Source of the DNA: Enterococcus xiangfangensis
GTDB taxonomy: Bacteria; Bacillota; Bacilli; Lactobacillales; Enterococcaceae
Assembly (NCBI RefSeq): GCF_005405365.1
Contig: NZ_BJDX01000002.1
Location: forward strand, 62,001-126,000
DNA length: 64,000 nucleotides
Reading direction: 5' to 3'
Below the pieces are notes generated by a model, which saw only the letters and a program-made list of their open reading frames with translations, searched no databases and was not told where the DNA came from. Of the stretch, positions 1-8,161 are shown in pieces (the first letter of the stretch is position 1; each line of letters begins with the position of its first letter). The translations under genes were made by a program, and so were the position numbers.

Positions 1-2
1 TT

Positions 3-776
3 ATCTCCCGGATCTTAGGATTGGTTACTAAAGACCATATTTCTAATCCCCTGCTTTTGATCAGTGCTTGTTTGATGGTGATTTTAGTTTTAATGAAACC
101 GACTTTGATCACATTAGGAATTCTGTTCTTTTTGATACCTAATAAATTCTTTGGCATTAGGAAAAAAACACTCTGGGGTGTTGGGATTTTTGTTGCAAGT
201 ATTTTCTTCTATATTACTTGGAACAAACTTATGATCGATCAACAGATTCTTTACCGGGATTTTGCCAACCCTAACGAGCAACTAGTCTTGTTCTTAAAAC
301 AACCATCAATTTTTTTCGAAAATTTTCAAAGAAATTATTTATTCGGTTCAAAAGGAGACGGTATCGTTTATTCATTTGTTGGCAAATTTGGTTTACTAGA
401 TACTCCTTTGGGACTGCATTGGGTTGTTTTGTATTTTACAAGCTTCATTCTAGCTGCTCTTGTGCAAGACAAAGAGAGACACTTCTTGACTATCAAGCAG
501 CGGGTGATCTTGACTATTATGATGATTGTTTACACGTTGCTGACTTTCTTTGCTCTGTATCAAATTTGGAATAAGGTTGGACAGACCGATTCGATTGAAG
601 GGCTGCAAGGTCGCTATTTCATTCCTGTTAGCTTGGCGTTGATCCCTTTATTTTCAAGTAAAGAAAAGATTCTAAATATCAAACCAATGAAAATAAATAT
701 GCTTGTTTCTGGCTTACTACTGTTGGTCCTACTAGCAACGCTGATCACACTCAGCACACGGTATCCAGCTGCTTAA
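3..776 (+). CDS. DUF2142-like polytopic membrane protein, 5' end outside window
   Basis: The reading frame is open from the left edge, so the gene starts outside the window and only about the last 258 residues are visible. They form a series of hydrophobic membrane segments with a loop that ends in a conserved-looking LQGRYFIPVSLALIP stretch and a final transmembrane helix. The pattern of several helices followed by QGRYF-P before the last helices is typical of DUF2142 proteins, which are found in cell-surface polysaccharide and teichoic acid loci; the exact activity of the family is not established. The TTG near position 21 has no ribosome site and is not taken as a start. A strong hairpin follows the stop. 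Family call moderately sure, function unknown. Confidence 0.6.
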   Translation: MSRILGLVTKDHISNPLLLISACLMVILVLMKPTLITLGILFFLIPNKFFGIRKKTLWGVGIFVASIFFYITWNKLMIDQQILYRDFANPNEQLVLFLKQPSIFFENFQRNYLFGSKGDGIVYSFVGKFGLLDTPLGLHWVVLYFTSFILAALVQDKERHFLTIKQRVILTIMMIVYTLLTFFALYQIWNKVGQTDSIEGLQGRYFIPVSLALIPLFSSKEKILNIKPMKINMLVSGLLLLVLLATLITLSTRYPAA

Positions 777-843
777 ATCAGTAGTCAGAAAAAAAATATA
801 AATGAAAAAGAAATTGTGGCAGAAGTAGCTTCTATTTATTCGA

Positions 844-880
844 AAAGGAGGTGTGACAAGATATTTGTCGCACCTCCTTT
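844..880. terminator. Bidirectional terminator between membrane protein gene and cysK
   Basis: Long near-perfect inverted repeat (AAAGGAGGTG paired with CACCTCCTTT, extended by GACAA/TTTGTC). U-rich sequence follows on both strands, so it can end the rightward membrane-protein transcript and the leftward cysK transcript. Confidence 0.8.
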
Positions 881-909
881 AGCTTATTATTCATAAAAGC
901 TGAAATTAT

Positions 910-1839
910 TTATTCGTCAAATTGATACAATGCAGTAGACAAATAGCGCTCGCCATTATCAGGAACAATGGCTAGTACTTTTTTGTCTGGTCCTAATTCT
1001 TTCGCCACTTGAATTGCTGCCTGAATCGCCGCACCTGCTGAGATTCCCACCAAAATCCCTTCTTTCGCTCCCACTTCGCGAGCAGTCTGTAAGGCTGTTT
1101 CACTGGAAACAGAAAGGACTTGATCATAAACTGTCGTATCTAATATTTCTGGTACAAAACCTGCTCCAAGTCCTTGGATTTTATGAGGAGCATGCGCTCC
1201 ACCTCTTAAGACAGCAGACTCTGCAGGTTCTACTGCATAAATTTTCAAATCAGGATAGGGCCGTTTTAATTCTTGCCCTGCGCCTGTGATCGTTCCACCT
1301 GTACCAACACCTGCGACAAAGGCGTCTAAGCCGATTTCTTCAAAAGTTGCTTGGATCTCTTTAGCTGTCGTTTCGCGATGGGCTTCTGTATTTGCGGGAT
1401 TATTGAACTGCAACGGCATGAAGAATCCATCTTGACTAGCTAGCTCTGTAGCTTTCGCAATGGCCCCTTTCATTCCTTCCGCTCCAGGAGTTAAAATCAA
1501 CGTTGCCCCATAAGCTTGGATAAGTTTTCTCCGCTCAGTGCTCATTGTATCCGGCATTACAATAGTGACTGGATAGCCTTTTGCCGCACCAACCATGGCT
1601 AAGCCGACCCCTGTGTTTCCACTAGTCGCTTCGACAAGCGTACTTCCTGGTTTTAATTGTCCAGCTTTTTCAGCTGCTTCGATCATATTTAATGCGATCC
1701 GATCTTTTACACTGCCGCCAGGATTAAAAAACTCCAGCTTCACATAAACCTCTCCGCTGTTTTCTGGTACTAGCTTATTTAATTTCACAATAGGTGTCTC
1801 ACCGATTAACTCTGAAATTGATTGATAAATTTTTCCCAT
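910..1839 (-). CDS. cysK: Cysteine synthase (O-acetylserine sulfhydrylase), CysK
   Basis: PLP enzyme making cysteine from O-acetylserine and sulfide in the cytoplasm. The 309-residue length matches CysK. Visible are GGSVKDR with the PLP lysine near residue 41, the substrate-binding ATSGNTG loop near residue 70, and the phosphate-binding GVGTGGT loop near residue 180. The start is set at the ATG of MGKIYQ because GGAGG lies 8 bases before it; an in-frame ATG seven codons upstream has no such site. It stands alone between a terminator and a GRAM-like gene. A serine acetyltransferase-like gene that could supply its substrate lies at 37.9 kb. CysK rather than cystathionine beta-synthase is favoured by length and by absence of a CBS domain. 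Confidence 0.95.
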   Translation of the reverse strand: MGKIYQSISELIGETPIVKLNKLVPENSGEVYVKLEFFNPGGSVKDRIALNMIEAAEKAGQLKPGSTLVEATSGNTGVGLAMVGAAKGYPVTIVMPDTMSTERRKLIQAYGATLILTPGAEGMKGAIAKATELASQDGFFMPLQFNNPANTEAHRETTAKEIQATFEEIGLDAFVAGVGTGGTITGAGQELKRPYPDLKIYAVEPAESAVLRGGAHAPHKIQGLGAGFVPEILDTTVYDQVLSVSSETALQTAREVGAKEGILVGISAGAAIQAAIQVAKELGPDKKVLAIVPDNGERYLSTALYQFDE

Positions 1840-1978
1840 CTTGATTTCCTCCGTCTTCAACTACTTGTTTTTCAGTACGTCAACTATACCTGTTATTTGT
1901 TTAGTTTGACTAATACCGATTTTTGATGGTCAGCCATTGATTTTAGTTATAGACGGCACGTCTCCAAATTTTAGCTAT

Positions 1979-2377
1979 TTAATCACTTCTTGATCTCACA
2001 CTATTTAAAAGCTCGACGACTCTTTTCCGTTTAGAGACTACAAATTGAAAACTTTGTGCAGCTGTTTCGACAATCACCCCATTGGGAATAATCCCAAATG
2101 TATTGACGCGCTTAATTGCTTGAATGTCTTCGCTGAGTATTTCTTGCAAGGACGCATCACTATTGAAGCTATGCGGTTGAAAGACCAATTTATTTTGAAA
2201 AATCAAAAGATGACCTCCTACCGCCTCTTTTTTGAATTGTCTCTGTATTGCTTTGGTTCTTGAGTTTAGAAGTTGTTCTACAGCAGGATGGTCAGCCGCT
2301 TGTTTCCACTCTCTAAAAAGATTGGCTCTAACTTTAAGCAATAATTCTGATTCATATTCATAACTAGTTTGTTTCAT
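1979..2377 (-). CDS. GRAM-domain-like protein
   Basis: 132 residues with no signal peptide or membrane segment. The first 55 residues are charged and helical; from about residue 54 a beta-rich stretch (GGHLLIFQNKLVFQPH, then IKRVNTFGIIPNGVIVET) has the alternating hydrophobic pattern of a GRAM/PH-like domain. Such bacterial proteins are small cytosolic proteins of unknown role, some possibly membrane-lipid binding. GGAGG precedes the ATG. It is monocistronic and reads away from the metal module. Fold assignment is inference from pattern only. Confidence 0.65.
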   Translation of the reverse strand: MKQTSYEYESELLLKVRANLFREWKQAADHPAVEQLLNSRTKAIQRQFKKEAVGGHLLIFQNKLVFQPHSFNSDASLQEILSEDIQAIKRVNTFGIIPNGVIVETAAQSFQFVVSKRKRVVELLNSVRSRSD

Positions 2378-2590
2378 CTATAAACCCTCCGATTCATTTA
2401 ATTTATCTCCCAGTCACCCAGCTGACAGGTATCATCGGCTTCTGCCATTTTAATGAAACCAGTTTAGTCCCTACTTATTAGTAGTAGAAAAAACCAGCTG
2501 TTGTTTTTTGATTATAGTCTCTTTTCGGTTTTTTTAAGGAAAAACCTCAACAAAATGAAAAATACATTTTATTCAATCTTTTTTCCAAAC

Positions 2591-2632
2591 TTGATATTAG
2601 TCAATTTTTTACTAAAGGAAAGGTCCTATACT
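2591..2632 (+). promoter_or_regulatory. Crp/Fnr-type box plus -10, promoter of the P-type ATPase gene
   Basis: TTGATATTAGTCAA (2591-2604) is a one-mismatch match to the FNR-type palindrome TTGAT-N4-ATCAA. Exactly 22 bases later comes TATACT (2627-2632). No good -35 hexamer exists. The centre of the palindrome falls at about -41.5 relative to the start predicted from the -10, the class II activator position. The same arrangement with the same 22-base gap recurs at 4556-4597. Confidence 0.65.
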
Positions 2633-2669
2633 ATGTCTTGTAAGAACGAAAGAGAAAAGAGGAAGAAAA

Positions 2670-4535
2670 ATGAAATTTCAAAAGTGGATCCAAGATCATA
2701 GTAACCACATCACTGTTTTATCAGCCGCTTTAATCGCTTTAGGTTTTATTGGCAAACTTGCCGGTGTCCTGCTTTTATACAAGATCGCCTTAGCAGTCGC
2801 CTCGATCATTGCGGTAATCCCTATCGCTATTCACGCTTATCAAGCAGTGAAGGTCAAAGTTATCTCAATTGATTTGTTAGTTACCATCGCTGTAATCGGT
2901 GCTTTCATTATTGGTGAATACAATGAATCAGCCATCGTTACTTTTTTATTTTTATTCGGTAGCTACCTAGAACAAAAGACATTGACTAAAACACGAGAAT
3001 CCATCAAGGCTTTAACAGAAATGGCACCAACTACCGCTAGTGTTGTTCAAGCGGATGGGACGACCGAAGAAGTCGAGATCGATGACGTAGAAGAAGGCGA
3101 TGTCGTTTTAGTAAAAACTGGCGGCGCAATTCCAGTCGATGGACAAGTCATTGAAGGAAAAGGTTACGCTGATGAAGCAGCGGTAACTGGTGAATCAAAA
3201 CAAGTCGTTAAAACAACTGGCGATGAAGTTTTCTCTGGAACGATTTTAGCTGATGGTTATTTAAAGATCGAAGCAACTAAAGTCGGTGATGACACTACCT
3301 TTGCCAAAATTATTGAATTAGTCGAAGAAGCTCAAGATACTAAATCTCATGCAGAAAAATTTATTGATCGTTTTTCACAATACTATACGCCAGCAGTCTT
3401 ATTGATCGCATTGATTGTCGGTCTAATCAGTCGTGATTTCCGCTTAGCTATTACCGTTTTAGTTCTTGGTTGCCCTGGTGCTTTAGTTATTGGTGCACCT
3501 GTTTCGAACGTCGCTGGGATTGGGAATGGTGCTAAACGTGGAATCTTAGTTAAAGGCGGCGAGGCGATGGATACTTTCTCAAAAATCGATACCTTCGTTT
3601 TCGATAAAACAGGAACTTTGACTAAAGGGACCACTGCTGTTTCAAATATCAAGAACTATACAAATGATGAAGAATTAAGTTTAGCCCTAGTAGCCCGGTT
3701 AGAAACATTGTCTGATCATCCCCTTGGTCGTGCGGTCATTAATTATGCTACTGAAAAGAAACTTGCTTTCCAACAATTAGCTATTAAAAACAACCAAACA
3801 ATCAAAGGGCAAGGAATTGTCGCTGAAATCGACGGCCACGAAGTTTGTGCTGGTAATGCCAAATTGATTGCTACACATAATCTCTCGTTGACACCGCAAC
3901 AAGAACAAGATCTACTCCAATTACAAAAAACTGGTAGTTCCGTTGTGATCGTAGTAATCGATAAAAAGATCACTCAGATCATTGGTGTTTCCGATGTTAT
4001 TCGTCCAGAAGTTGCCGAACAACTCGCACGTTTGAAACAAGCTGGAGCAAAACACTTAGTTATGCTGACTGGTGACAACCAGATCACTGCTGAATATGTC
4101 GCCGATGTTTTAGGAATCGATGAAGTTCATGCTGAATTATTACCAGATGAAAAAGTTCAATTTGTTAAAAAATTCCAAGATCAAGGTCGCCGGGTTGCCT
4201 TCGTTGGTGACGGTATCAATGATTCGCCTTCTTTAGCTACAGCCGATATCGGAATCGCCATGGGCTCAGGAACAGATGTCGCCATTGAAACAAGTGATGT
4301 CGTCTTGATGCAATCAAGCTTTGAAGCGTTGGTTCATGCTTATCGTTTAGCTAAGAAAACTGTTTTGAACACGCGTGAAAATGTTGTGATCGCGATCGGT
4401 GTTGTCTTATTCTTGCTGATTGGCTTGTTTGCCGGCTTTATCTACATGGCTAGTGGAATGTTCGTCCATGAAGCCAGCATTCTAGTCGTAATCTTTAACG
4501 CTATGCGCCTACTATACTTTGGCCGTAAAAAATAA
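2670..4535 (+). CDS. P1B-type heavy-metal-translocating ATPase with CPG membrane motif
   Basis: Membrane pump of 621 residues using ATP to export a metal cation. Seen in order: N-terminal membrane helices without any HMA domain, actuator TGES at 173-176, the membrane motif CPG at 268-270, DKTGT with phosphorylated Asp312, the SDHP loop with His350, the MLTGDN hinge motif, and GDGINDSPSL before the last helix pair. All catalytic motifs are intact. The metal-site triplet is CPG where CPC, SPC or TPC is usual, so metal choice cannot be read from subgroup rules. An HMA protein and a Dps-like protein follow, as if the metal-binding domain were a separate polypeptide. The promoter has an FNR-type box. 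Candidates are Cu, Fe, Zn or Cd; I cannot decide. Confidence 0.9.
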   Translation: MKFQKWIQDHSNHITVLSAALIALGFIGKLAGVLLLYKIALAVASIIAVIPIAIHAYQAVKVKVISIDLLVTIAVIGAFIIGEYNESAIVTFLFLFGSYLEQKTLTKTRESIKALTEMAPTTASVVQADGTTEEVEIDDVEEGDVVLVKTGGAIPVDGQVIEGKGYADEAAVTGESKQVVKTTGDEVFSGTILADGYLKIEATKVGDDTTFAKIIELVEEAQDTKSHAEKFIDRFSQYYTPAVLLIALIVGLISRDFRLAITVLVLGCPGALVIGAPVSNVAGIGNGAKRGILVKGGEAMDTFSKIDTFVFDKTGTLTKGTTAVSNIKNYTNDEELSLALVARLETLSDHPLGRAVINYATEKKLAFQQLAIKNNQTIKGQGIVAEIDGHEVCAGNAKLIATHNLSLTPQQEQDLLQLQKTGSSVVIVVIDKKITQIIGVSDVIRPEVAEQLARLKQAGAKHLVMLTGDNQITAEYVADVLGIDEVHAELLPDEKVQFVKKFQDQGRRVAFVGDGINDSPSLATADIGIAMGSGTDVAIETSDVVLMQSSFEALVHAYRLAKKTVLNTRENVVIAIGVVLFLLIGLFAGFIYMASGMFVHEASILVVIFNAMRLLYFGRKK

Positions 4536-4555
4536 TTTAGAAAAAACAACGAAAC

Positions 4556-4597
4556 TTGATAACAATCAATTTTTTTAAACGAGCGGCGTCCTATAAT
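4556..4597 (+). promoter_or_regulatory. Perfect FNR-type box plus -10, promoter of HMA/Dps-like genes
   Basis: TTGATAACAATCAA (4556-4569) matches TTGAT-N4-ATCAA exactly. TATAAT (4592-4597) follows after 22 bases with no recognisable -35 element, the geometry of a class II Crp/Fnr-activated promoter centred near -41.5. The bases after the box (TTTTTT...GTCC before the -10) also resemble the promoter at 2591. Confidence 0.7.
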
Positions 4598-4630
4598 AAA
4601 AGCATCAAGAAGAAGAGAGGAAGATTTATT

Positions 4631-4858
4631 ATGAAAAAAATCATTATGCAATTAGATACGCTGTCATGCCCAAGCTGTATGCAAAAAATTGAGAATGCTG
4701 TTTCTCAACAACCTGGAGTCAGCGATACAAAAGTATTATTCAATGCCAGCAAAATCAAAGCCAACTTCAATCCAGATGAAGTGAGTCCTGAACAATTATC
4801 TGCTGTTGTCGAGAAATTAGGTTATGACGTACAATCAACTAAAGTAAAAGAGGCGTAA
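4631..4858 (+). CDS. HMA-domain metallochaperone, CopZ-like
   Basis: 75-residue single-domain protein. A CPSC (CxxC) metal site at Cys13-Cys16 sits in the first loop of a beta-alpha-beta-beta-alpha-beta HMA fold (QLDTLSCPSC, then helix QKIENAVSQQPGV). Such proteins carry soft metals such as Cu(I) to a pump. It starts 95 bases after the ATPase stop and has its own promoter; three bases separate it from the next gene. ATG with upstream GAGAGGAAG chosen. The ATPase lacks a fused HMA domain, so this protein likely serves it (inference). Copper is the usual cargo of CxxC chaperones, but the CPG pump leaves the metal open. Confidence 0.85.
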   Translation: MKKIIMQLDTLSCPSCMQKIENAVSQQPGVSDTKVLFNASKIKANFNPDEVSPEQLSAVVEKLGYDVQSTKVKEA

Positions 4859-4861
4859 ACA

Positions 4862-5407
4862 ATGAGTACAGTCGAAGAAAAATTTGCTCAAGAAATCGAA
4901 CAAGCCGAGATTGACCATCATAAACCAACTGCTGGTGCGATGGTAGGCCACATCTTAGCTAACTTTAAACTAGAAGAAATGAAATTGACCCAAGCCCAAT
5001 TTTATGTTCTAGGACTATCTGCTCATGAATTAAGTCCACTCTTTGCAGGATTTGCTGAGCAAGAAACTGCTTGGTTCAAAAAGATCGCGCATGAATTAGT
5101 GATTGAAAATGAGGTCATCCCTACTACCTTAGAAGAAGTGACCCGTTACGGTAAAATTTCTGAACACGGTCAAAACAAATATCTATCAGCTGCTGAGATG
5201 TTAGAAAATTTTGCAAAAGACTTTGATTTCCAAAATATCTTTATTACACGGGCGATCAAATTGGCTGAAAAAGAAGAAAAATTTGGTTTGCAACAATTGC
5301 TTATCGAACTATTGAGTTTCAATAAAGAAGTCATTTACCAAGTTCAGCGTTTGCAAGGAAAAACTGTTCGCCAAGATTTAGACGAAGAAGACGACGATGA
5401 TGATTAA
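4862..5407 (+). CDS. Dps/ferritin-like four-helix protein with altered ferroxidase residues
   Basis: 181 residues, almost entirely helical, resembling Dps mini-ferritins in length and helix pattern. The positions where Dps carries its ferroxidase His and Asp-x3-Glu ligands read TQAQFYVLG and AWFKKIAHE, so the standard iron site seems absent. The C-terminus is a run of acidic residues (EDDDDD) that could bind cations. It is cotranscribed with the HMA chaperone, three bases apart, and ends before a terminator. Iron or other metal storage, or DNA protection, are possible; the lost ligands make classic peroxide-driven iron oxidation doubtful. Family call moderate. Confidence 0.6.
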   Translation: MSTVEEKFAQEIEQAEIDHHKPTAGAMVGHILANFKLEEMKLTQAQFYVLGLSAHELSPLFAGFAEQETAWFKKIAHELVIENEVIPTTLEEVTRYGKISEHGQNKYLSAAEMLENFAKDFDFQNIFITRAIKLAEKEEKFGLQQLLIELLSFNKEVIYQVQRLQGKTVRQDLDEEDDDDD

Positions 5408-5470
5408 TCAAACCAGTCTTGTGATCCAAAACAGGAATCAAGGATCACGAGATCTTCTATAATAAATTAC

Positions 5471-5520
5471 AAAAAGCACCAGCAATTGTTTTTGATAAAC
5501 GATTGCTAGTGCTTTTTTTC
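5471..5520 (+). terminator. Rho-independent terminator of the metal module
   Basis: Inverted repeat AAAGCACCAGCAATTG with CGATTGCTAGTGCTTT around an A/T loop, followed by TTTTTTTC on the + strand. Confidence 0.85.
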
Positions 5521-5554
5521 TCCTTGTCACAAATGGCAAACCAGTTCTAATACT

Positions 5555-6034
5555 TTATTTTTTAACCACGGGGATCCACATCTCACCAACGACTGATCCG
5601 TTTTGTTCTCCCATCATAACAGTTGCATTTGGTCCGCCGACATAAGCAAAATCAGTGACTGTTGGCAAGACTTGACCAAAGGCAATTCCAGCAAGTGTAT
5701 TGTTCAACTCATCGACGGTTGCTCCTTCTCCTTTTACCACTAAATAGTCCCCTTGCGGAAATTGAATCACGCGTGATTCTTCTGATAAAGTCACATCAGT
5801 CATGACCCCTGCATAATACATCATTTTATTATTTACTGCTTCATTCACAGCAAAAATATAGTCATTTGCTGCAACAGCTTTTAGAGATTTAAGTTTGCCA
5901 TTTTGTTCAAGTGTTTGCCAAAAAGTTGATTTTTCCCTATTGATTCCCGCAAAATCTGTATAGTCGCTTTTAAGTTCTGTTCCAATCCCCAAAACGATAA
6001 AACTTTCTTTTTCTTCCAAAGTATAATTTTTCAT
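5555..6034 (-). CDS. GyrI-like/effector-binding-domain protein
   Basis: 159 residues with the pattern of the GyrI-like small-molecule-binding domain (SOUL-like fold, as at the C-terminus of AraC/MerR-type regulators): an N-terminal strand, a helix FWQTLEQNGKL, YYAGVMTD in mid-protein, then a FPQGDYLVVKGEGA strand-helix and a C-terminal GEMWIPV strand. There is no DNA-binding domain. It is transcribed divergently from a WYL regulator with 108 bases between the starts. A similar protein with the same gene arrangement is found at 8162. The likely role is to bind a ligand or drug, or act as a detached sensor; this is inference. Confidence 0.7.
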   Translation of the reverse strand: MKNYTLEEKESFIVLGIGTELKSDYTDFAGINREKSTFWQTLEQNGKLKSLKAVAANDYIFAVNEAVNNKMMYYAGVMTDVTLSEESRVIQFPQGDYLVVKGEGATVDELNNTLAGIAFGQVLPTVTDFAYVGGPNATVMMGEQNGSVVGEMWIPVVKK

Positions 6035-6059
6035 ATTGCATCTTCCTTTTTTTAAAATT

Positions 6060-6099
6060 TTATCAAACGAATTGTCTTTTCAGTTGATAAGGTTATACT
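6060..6099 (+). promoter_or_regulatory. Promoter and inverted repeat between GyrI-like gene and WYL regulator
   Basis: TTATCAA (6060-6066) and TTGATAA (6084-6090) form a 7-bp inverted repeat with a 17-base spacer. A promoter candidate on the + strand is TTGTCT (6072-6077), a 16-base spacer and TATACT (6094-6099). The repeat overlaps this promoter, as expected for a regulator acting on itself and its divergent partner. Confidence 0.45.
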
Positions 6100-6142
6100 A
6101 GTCTCTAATCATGTCAAAAACTGATACTGTTTAGGAGAATCC

Positions 6143-7117
6143 ATGAAAAAAATTGAACGGATCAATATTATTATGCGCTATATCAATAATCGTTCCCATT
6201 TTACAATCTCTGAAATTATGCAAGAATTTAGCATCTCGCGTTCAACTGCTATAAGAGATGTTCGAGAAATCGAAGCTATGGGAATGCCCCTTGTCGCTGA
6301 AGTCGGAAGAGCGGGCGGTTACTTCGTCATGAACAATTCTGTCTTGCCTACGATTCGTTTTACCGACGATGAGATCAAAGCACTTTTTATTGCTTTCATG
6401 GCTACAAGAAACCAACAACTCCCCTATTTGAAAAGCCGACAATCGCTGACCGAAAAAATACTCGGTCTTATCTCAGAAAATCAGCAGGACAACCTGATTT
6501 TATTAAATCAACTTTTGCTTTTCGAGGGGACCAACTCGATTAATCCAGATTTGCTTGAATTATCAGATCTCCCCCAACCCATGTTAGAAAAAATGATCCA
6601 ATCGCTTCTTGTAGAGCGTTCTTTACTAGTCACTAGTAAAGAAGCGAATGAGGTAAAGACCTATCCCATTTACGTCTTGCACCTTTATCGCGAGAAAAAT
6701 CTCTGGCACATGGAAGGTTTTGACCTAAAAGAAGAAAAACGGCGATTTTTTCCTATTGATCACTTGATCCAGATAGAGCCTTATCCCCAGAAAAAAATAA
6801 ACAAGAAAAAAATTTTACAAAAACTAACTGAACAGCCAGAAACAATCAACCTAATTCTCGAACTTGGTCCAAAGGCAATCGCTCAGTTCAAAAAGTATCA
6901 TCCTTTAAAATTTTCCGTCTCTTATACAAATCCTTACCAAACTACAGCTGTTTTAAAAGCTTCTATTATTGTTAACGATTCTGAAGAACTAGCCGAATTA
7001 GCCAATTGGTTACTTTTCTTAGGCAGAGATCTTAAAATCACGAAGATTCCAAACAAAGTTTTAAATTATTTGAAAGGCAGTACACTTTTTTATCACCAAG
7101 AGATTCCAGAATCTTAG
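6143..7117 (+). CDS. HTH-WYL (YafY/DeoR-like) transcriptional regulator
   Basis: 324 residues. An N-terminal winged helix (residues 1-60, with SRSTAIRDVREIEAMGMPLVAE as recognition and wing region) is followed by a central linker and a WYL-type sensor region (YPIYVLHLYREKNLWHMEGFDLKEEKRRFFPIDHL, about 175-215) and a C-terminal WCX-like extension. The canonical W-Y-L triad is degenerate here (LWHMEGFD), so the domain is assigned by position. The gene is divergent from the GyrI-like gene at 5555 and probably controls it. The start is ATG with TTAGGAG upstream. Confidence 0.85.
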   Translation: MKKIERINIIMRYINNRSHFTISEIMQEFSISRSTAIRDVREIEAMGMPLVAEVGRAGGYFVMNNSVLPTIRFTDDEIKALFIAFMATRNQQLPYLKSRQSLTEKILGLISENQQDNLILLNQLLLFEGTNSINPDLLELSDLPQPMLEKMIQSLLVERSLLVTSKEANEVKTYPIYVLHLYREKNLWHMEGFDLKEEKRRFFPIDHLIQIEPYPQKKINKKKILQKLTEQPETINLILELGPKAIAQFKKYHPLKFSVSYTNPYQTTAVLKASIIVNDSEELAELANWLLFLGRDLKITKIPNKVLNYLKGSTLFYHQEIPES

Positions 7118-7156
7118 CAAGTTGAATTTTTCTAAAGCACTGAGTGAGACAGTTTT

Positions 7157-8071
7157 CTAGCTGTAGATTTCCGCGACTTCTTGAAGATACTTCTTAAACT
7201 CAGCTAAAAAAGAGCCTTCACTTTGAACGATTTTTGCATGTTTGCCAAGTGAAAGCAAGAACCGAAAGGATGCTTCGTTTTGCGGTAGTTTTACATCAAT
7301 CAAAAATTCATTTTGAGTAGTTGCAGTCACTGTTCCTCCACCAAAACGTTCAACTAATACATCTCGAATCAACTGATCCGCTTTTAATGTAAGTAAGACA
7401 AAGACGGGGTAAATCGATGCGTCCAACGTCAATGAACGCGGCTGAAACTCACGGGGCACAAAAGTCTGACGGCTGATTTTATAATGCATCATCCGCGAAA
7501 GTCGAAAAGTCCGCCAGTCTTGACGTTCCAAACTAAACGCCTGCAAGTACCAGCGTTCTCCTTTATACGTTAAATGATACGGTTCGATCGTGCGCTGACT
7601 AAGTTGGCCTTCACGGTCAAAATAATCAAACGTCACTAGTTGCCGCTTTTTGATTGCCTGGCTCAATTGTTCCGCCAACATTTTTAATTCCGTTGAACCA
7701 ATCCAGCTGGTGTGCTGAATCGATAAAGACTCCGGTGAAGTTTGATCCTCTTGCATCGCTTGGATTTTTGCGATCGTCGCTTGGATCTCCGGACTTTCAA
7801 TCAACTGCTGAACACCTGATAAAGCTGTCAGCAAATGCTGAATATCTTGTGCCGTCAATAATTTTTTGTCCACTTTATAATTTGGCAACAGCCCGATCCC
7901 GCCATTGCGCCCTCGTTGCGTGTAAATGGGAATATTTGCGACACTCAATGTCTCGACATCGCGCAAAATCGTGCGCTTAGAGACACCAAAACGTTCTGCA
8001 AATTCTTGCGTAGAAACAATTTCCTTTTTCAATAAAATCATAATCATACTGATCAGTCGTTCAATGCGCAT
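7157..8071 (-). CDS. HTH-WYL transcriptional regulator
   Basis: 304 residues. An N-terminal HTH_11 winged helix (FAERFGVSKRTILRDVETLSVANIPI) is followed by a central linker and a well-formed WYL domain (VTFDYFDREGQLSQRTIEPYHLTYKGERWYLQAFSLERQDWRTFRLSRM, residues about 147-195, including the RWYL core) and a WCX C-terminal domain. WYL domains bind ligands such as nucleotides or other small molecules. It is convergent with the preceding WYL gene and divergent from the GyrI-like gene at 8162, whose promoter carries an operator-like repeat. It is the mirror image of the first pair, but the two regulators are only distantly similar. Confidence 0.9.
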   Translation of the reverse strand: MRIERLISMIMILLKKEIVSTQEFAERFGVSKRTILRDVETLSVANIPIYTQRGRNGGIGLLPNYKVDKKLLTAQDIQHLLTALSGVQQLIESPEIQATIAKIQAMQEDQTSPESLSIQHTSWIGSTELKMLAEQLSQAIKKRQLVTFDYFDREGQLSQRTIEPYHLTYKGERWYLQAFSLERQDWRTFRLSRMMHYKISRQTFVPREFQPRSLTLDASIYPVFVLLTLKADQLIRDVLVERFGGGTVTATTQNEFLIDVKLPQNEASFRFLLSLGKHAKIVQSEGSFLAEFKKYLQEVAEIYS

Positions 8072-8095
8072 AAAATTTCTCTTTTCTCATAATAT

Positions 8096-8135
8096 ATGAC
8101 AGCTAATTGTCATGTTTAATTAGTTATAGTATACC
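8096..8135 (+). promoter_or_regulatory. Promoter with operator-like palindrome upstream of GyrI-like gene
   Basis: ATGACA (8096-8101) and TGTCAT (8108-8113) form an inverted repeat overlapping a -35 hexamer TTGTCA (8107-8112). A 17-base spacer leads to TATACC (8130-8135). This placement suits repression by the divergent WYL regulator. Confidence 0.5.
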
Positions 8136-8161
8136 TATCTTATTAGAAAGAAGGAAACAAA

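Noticed and set aside
2501-2701. 66-codon frame overlapping the ATPase start
   Set aside because: It covers the FNR-type promoter and lacks a start signal.
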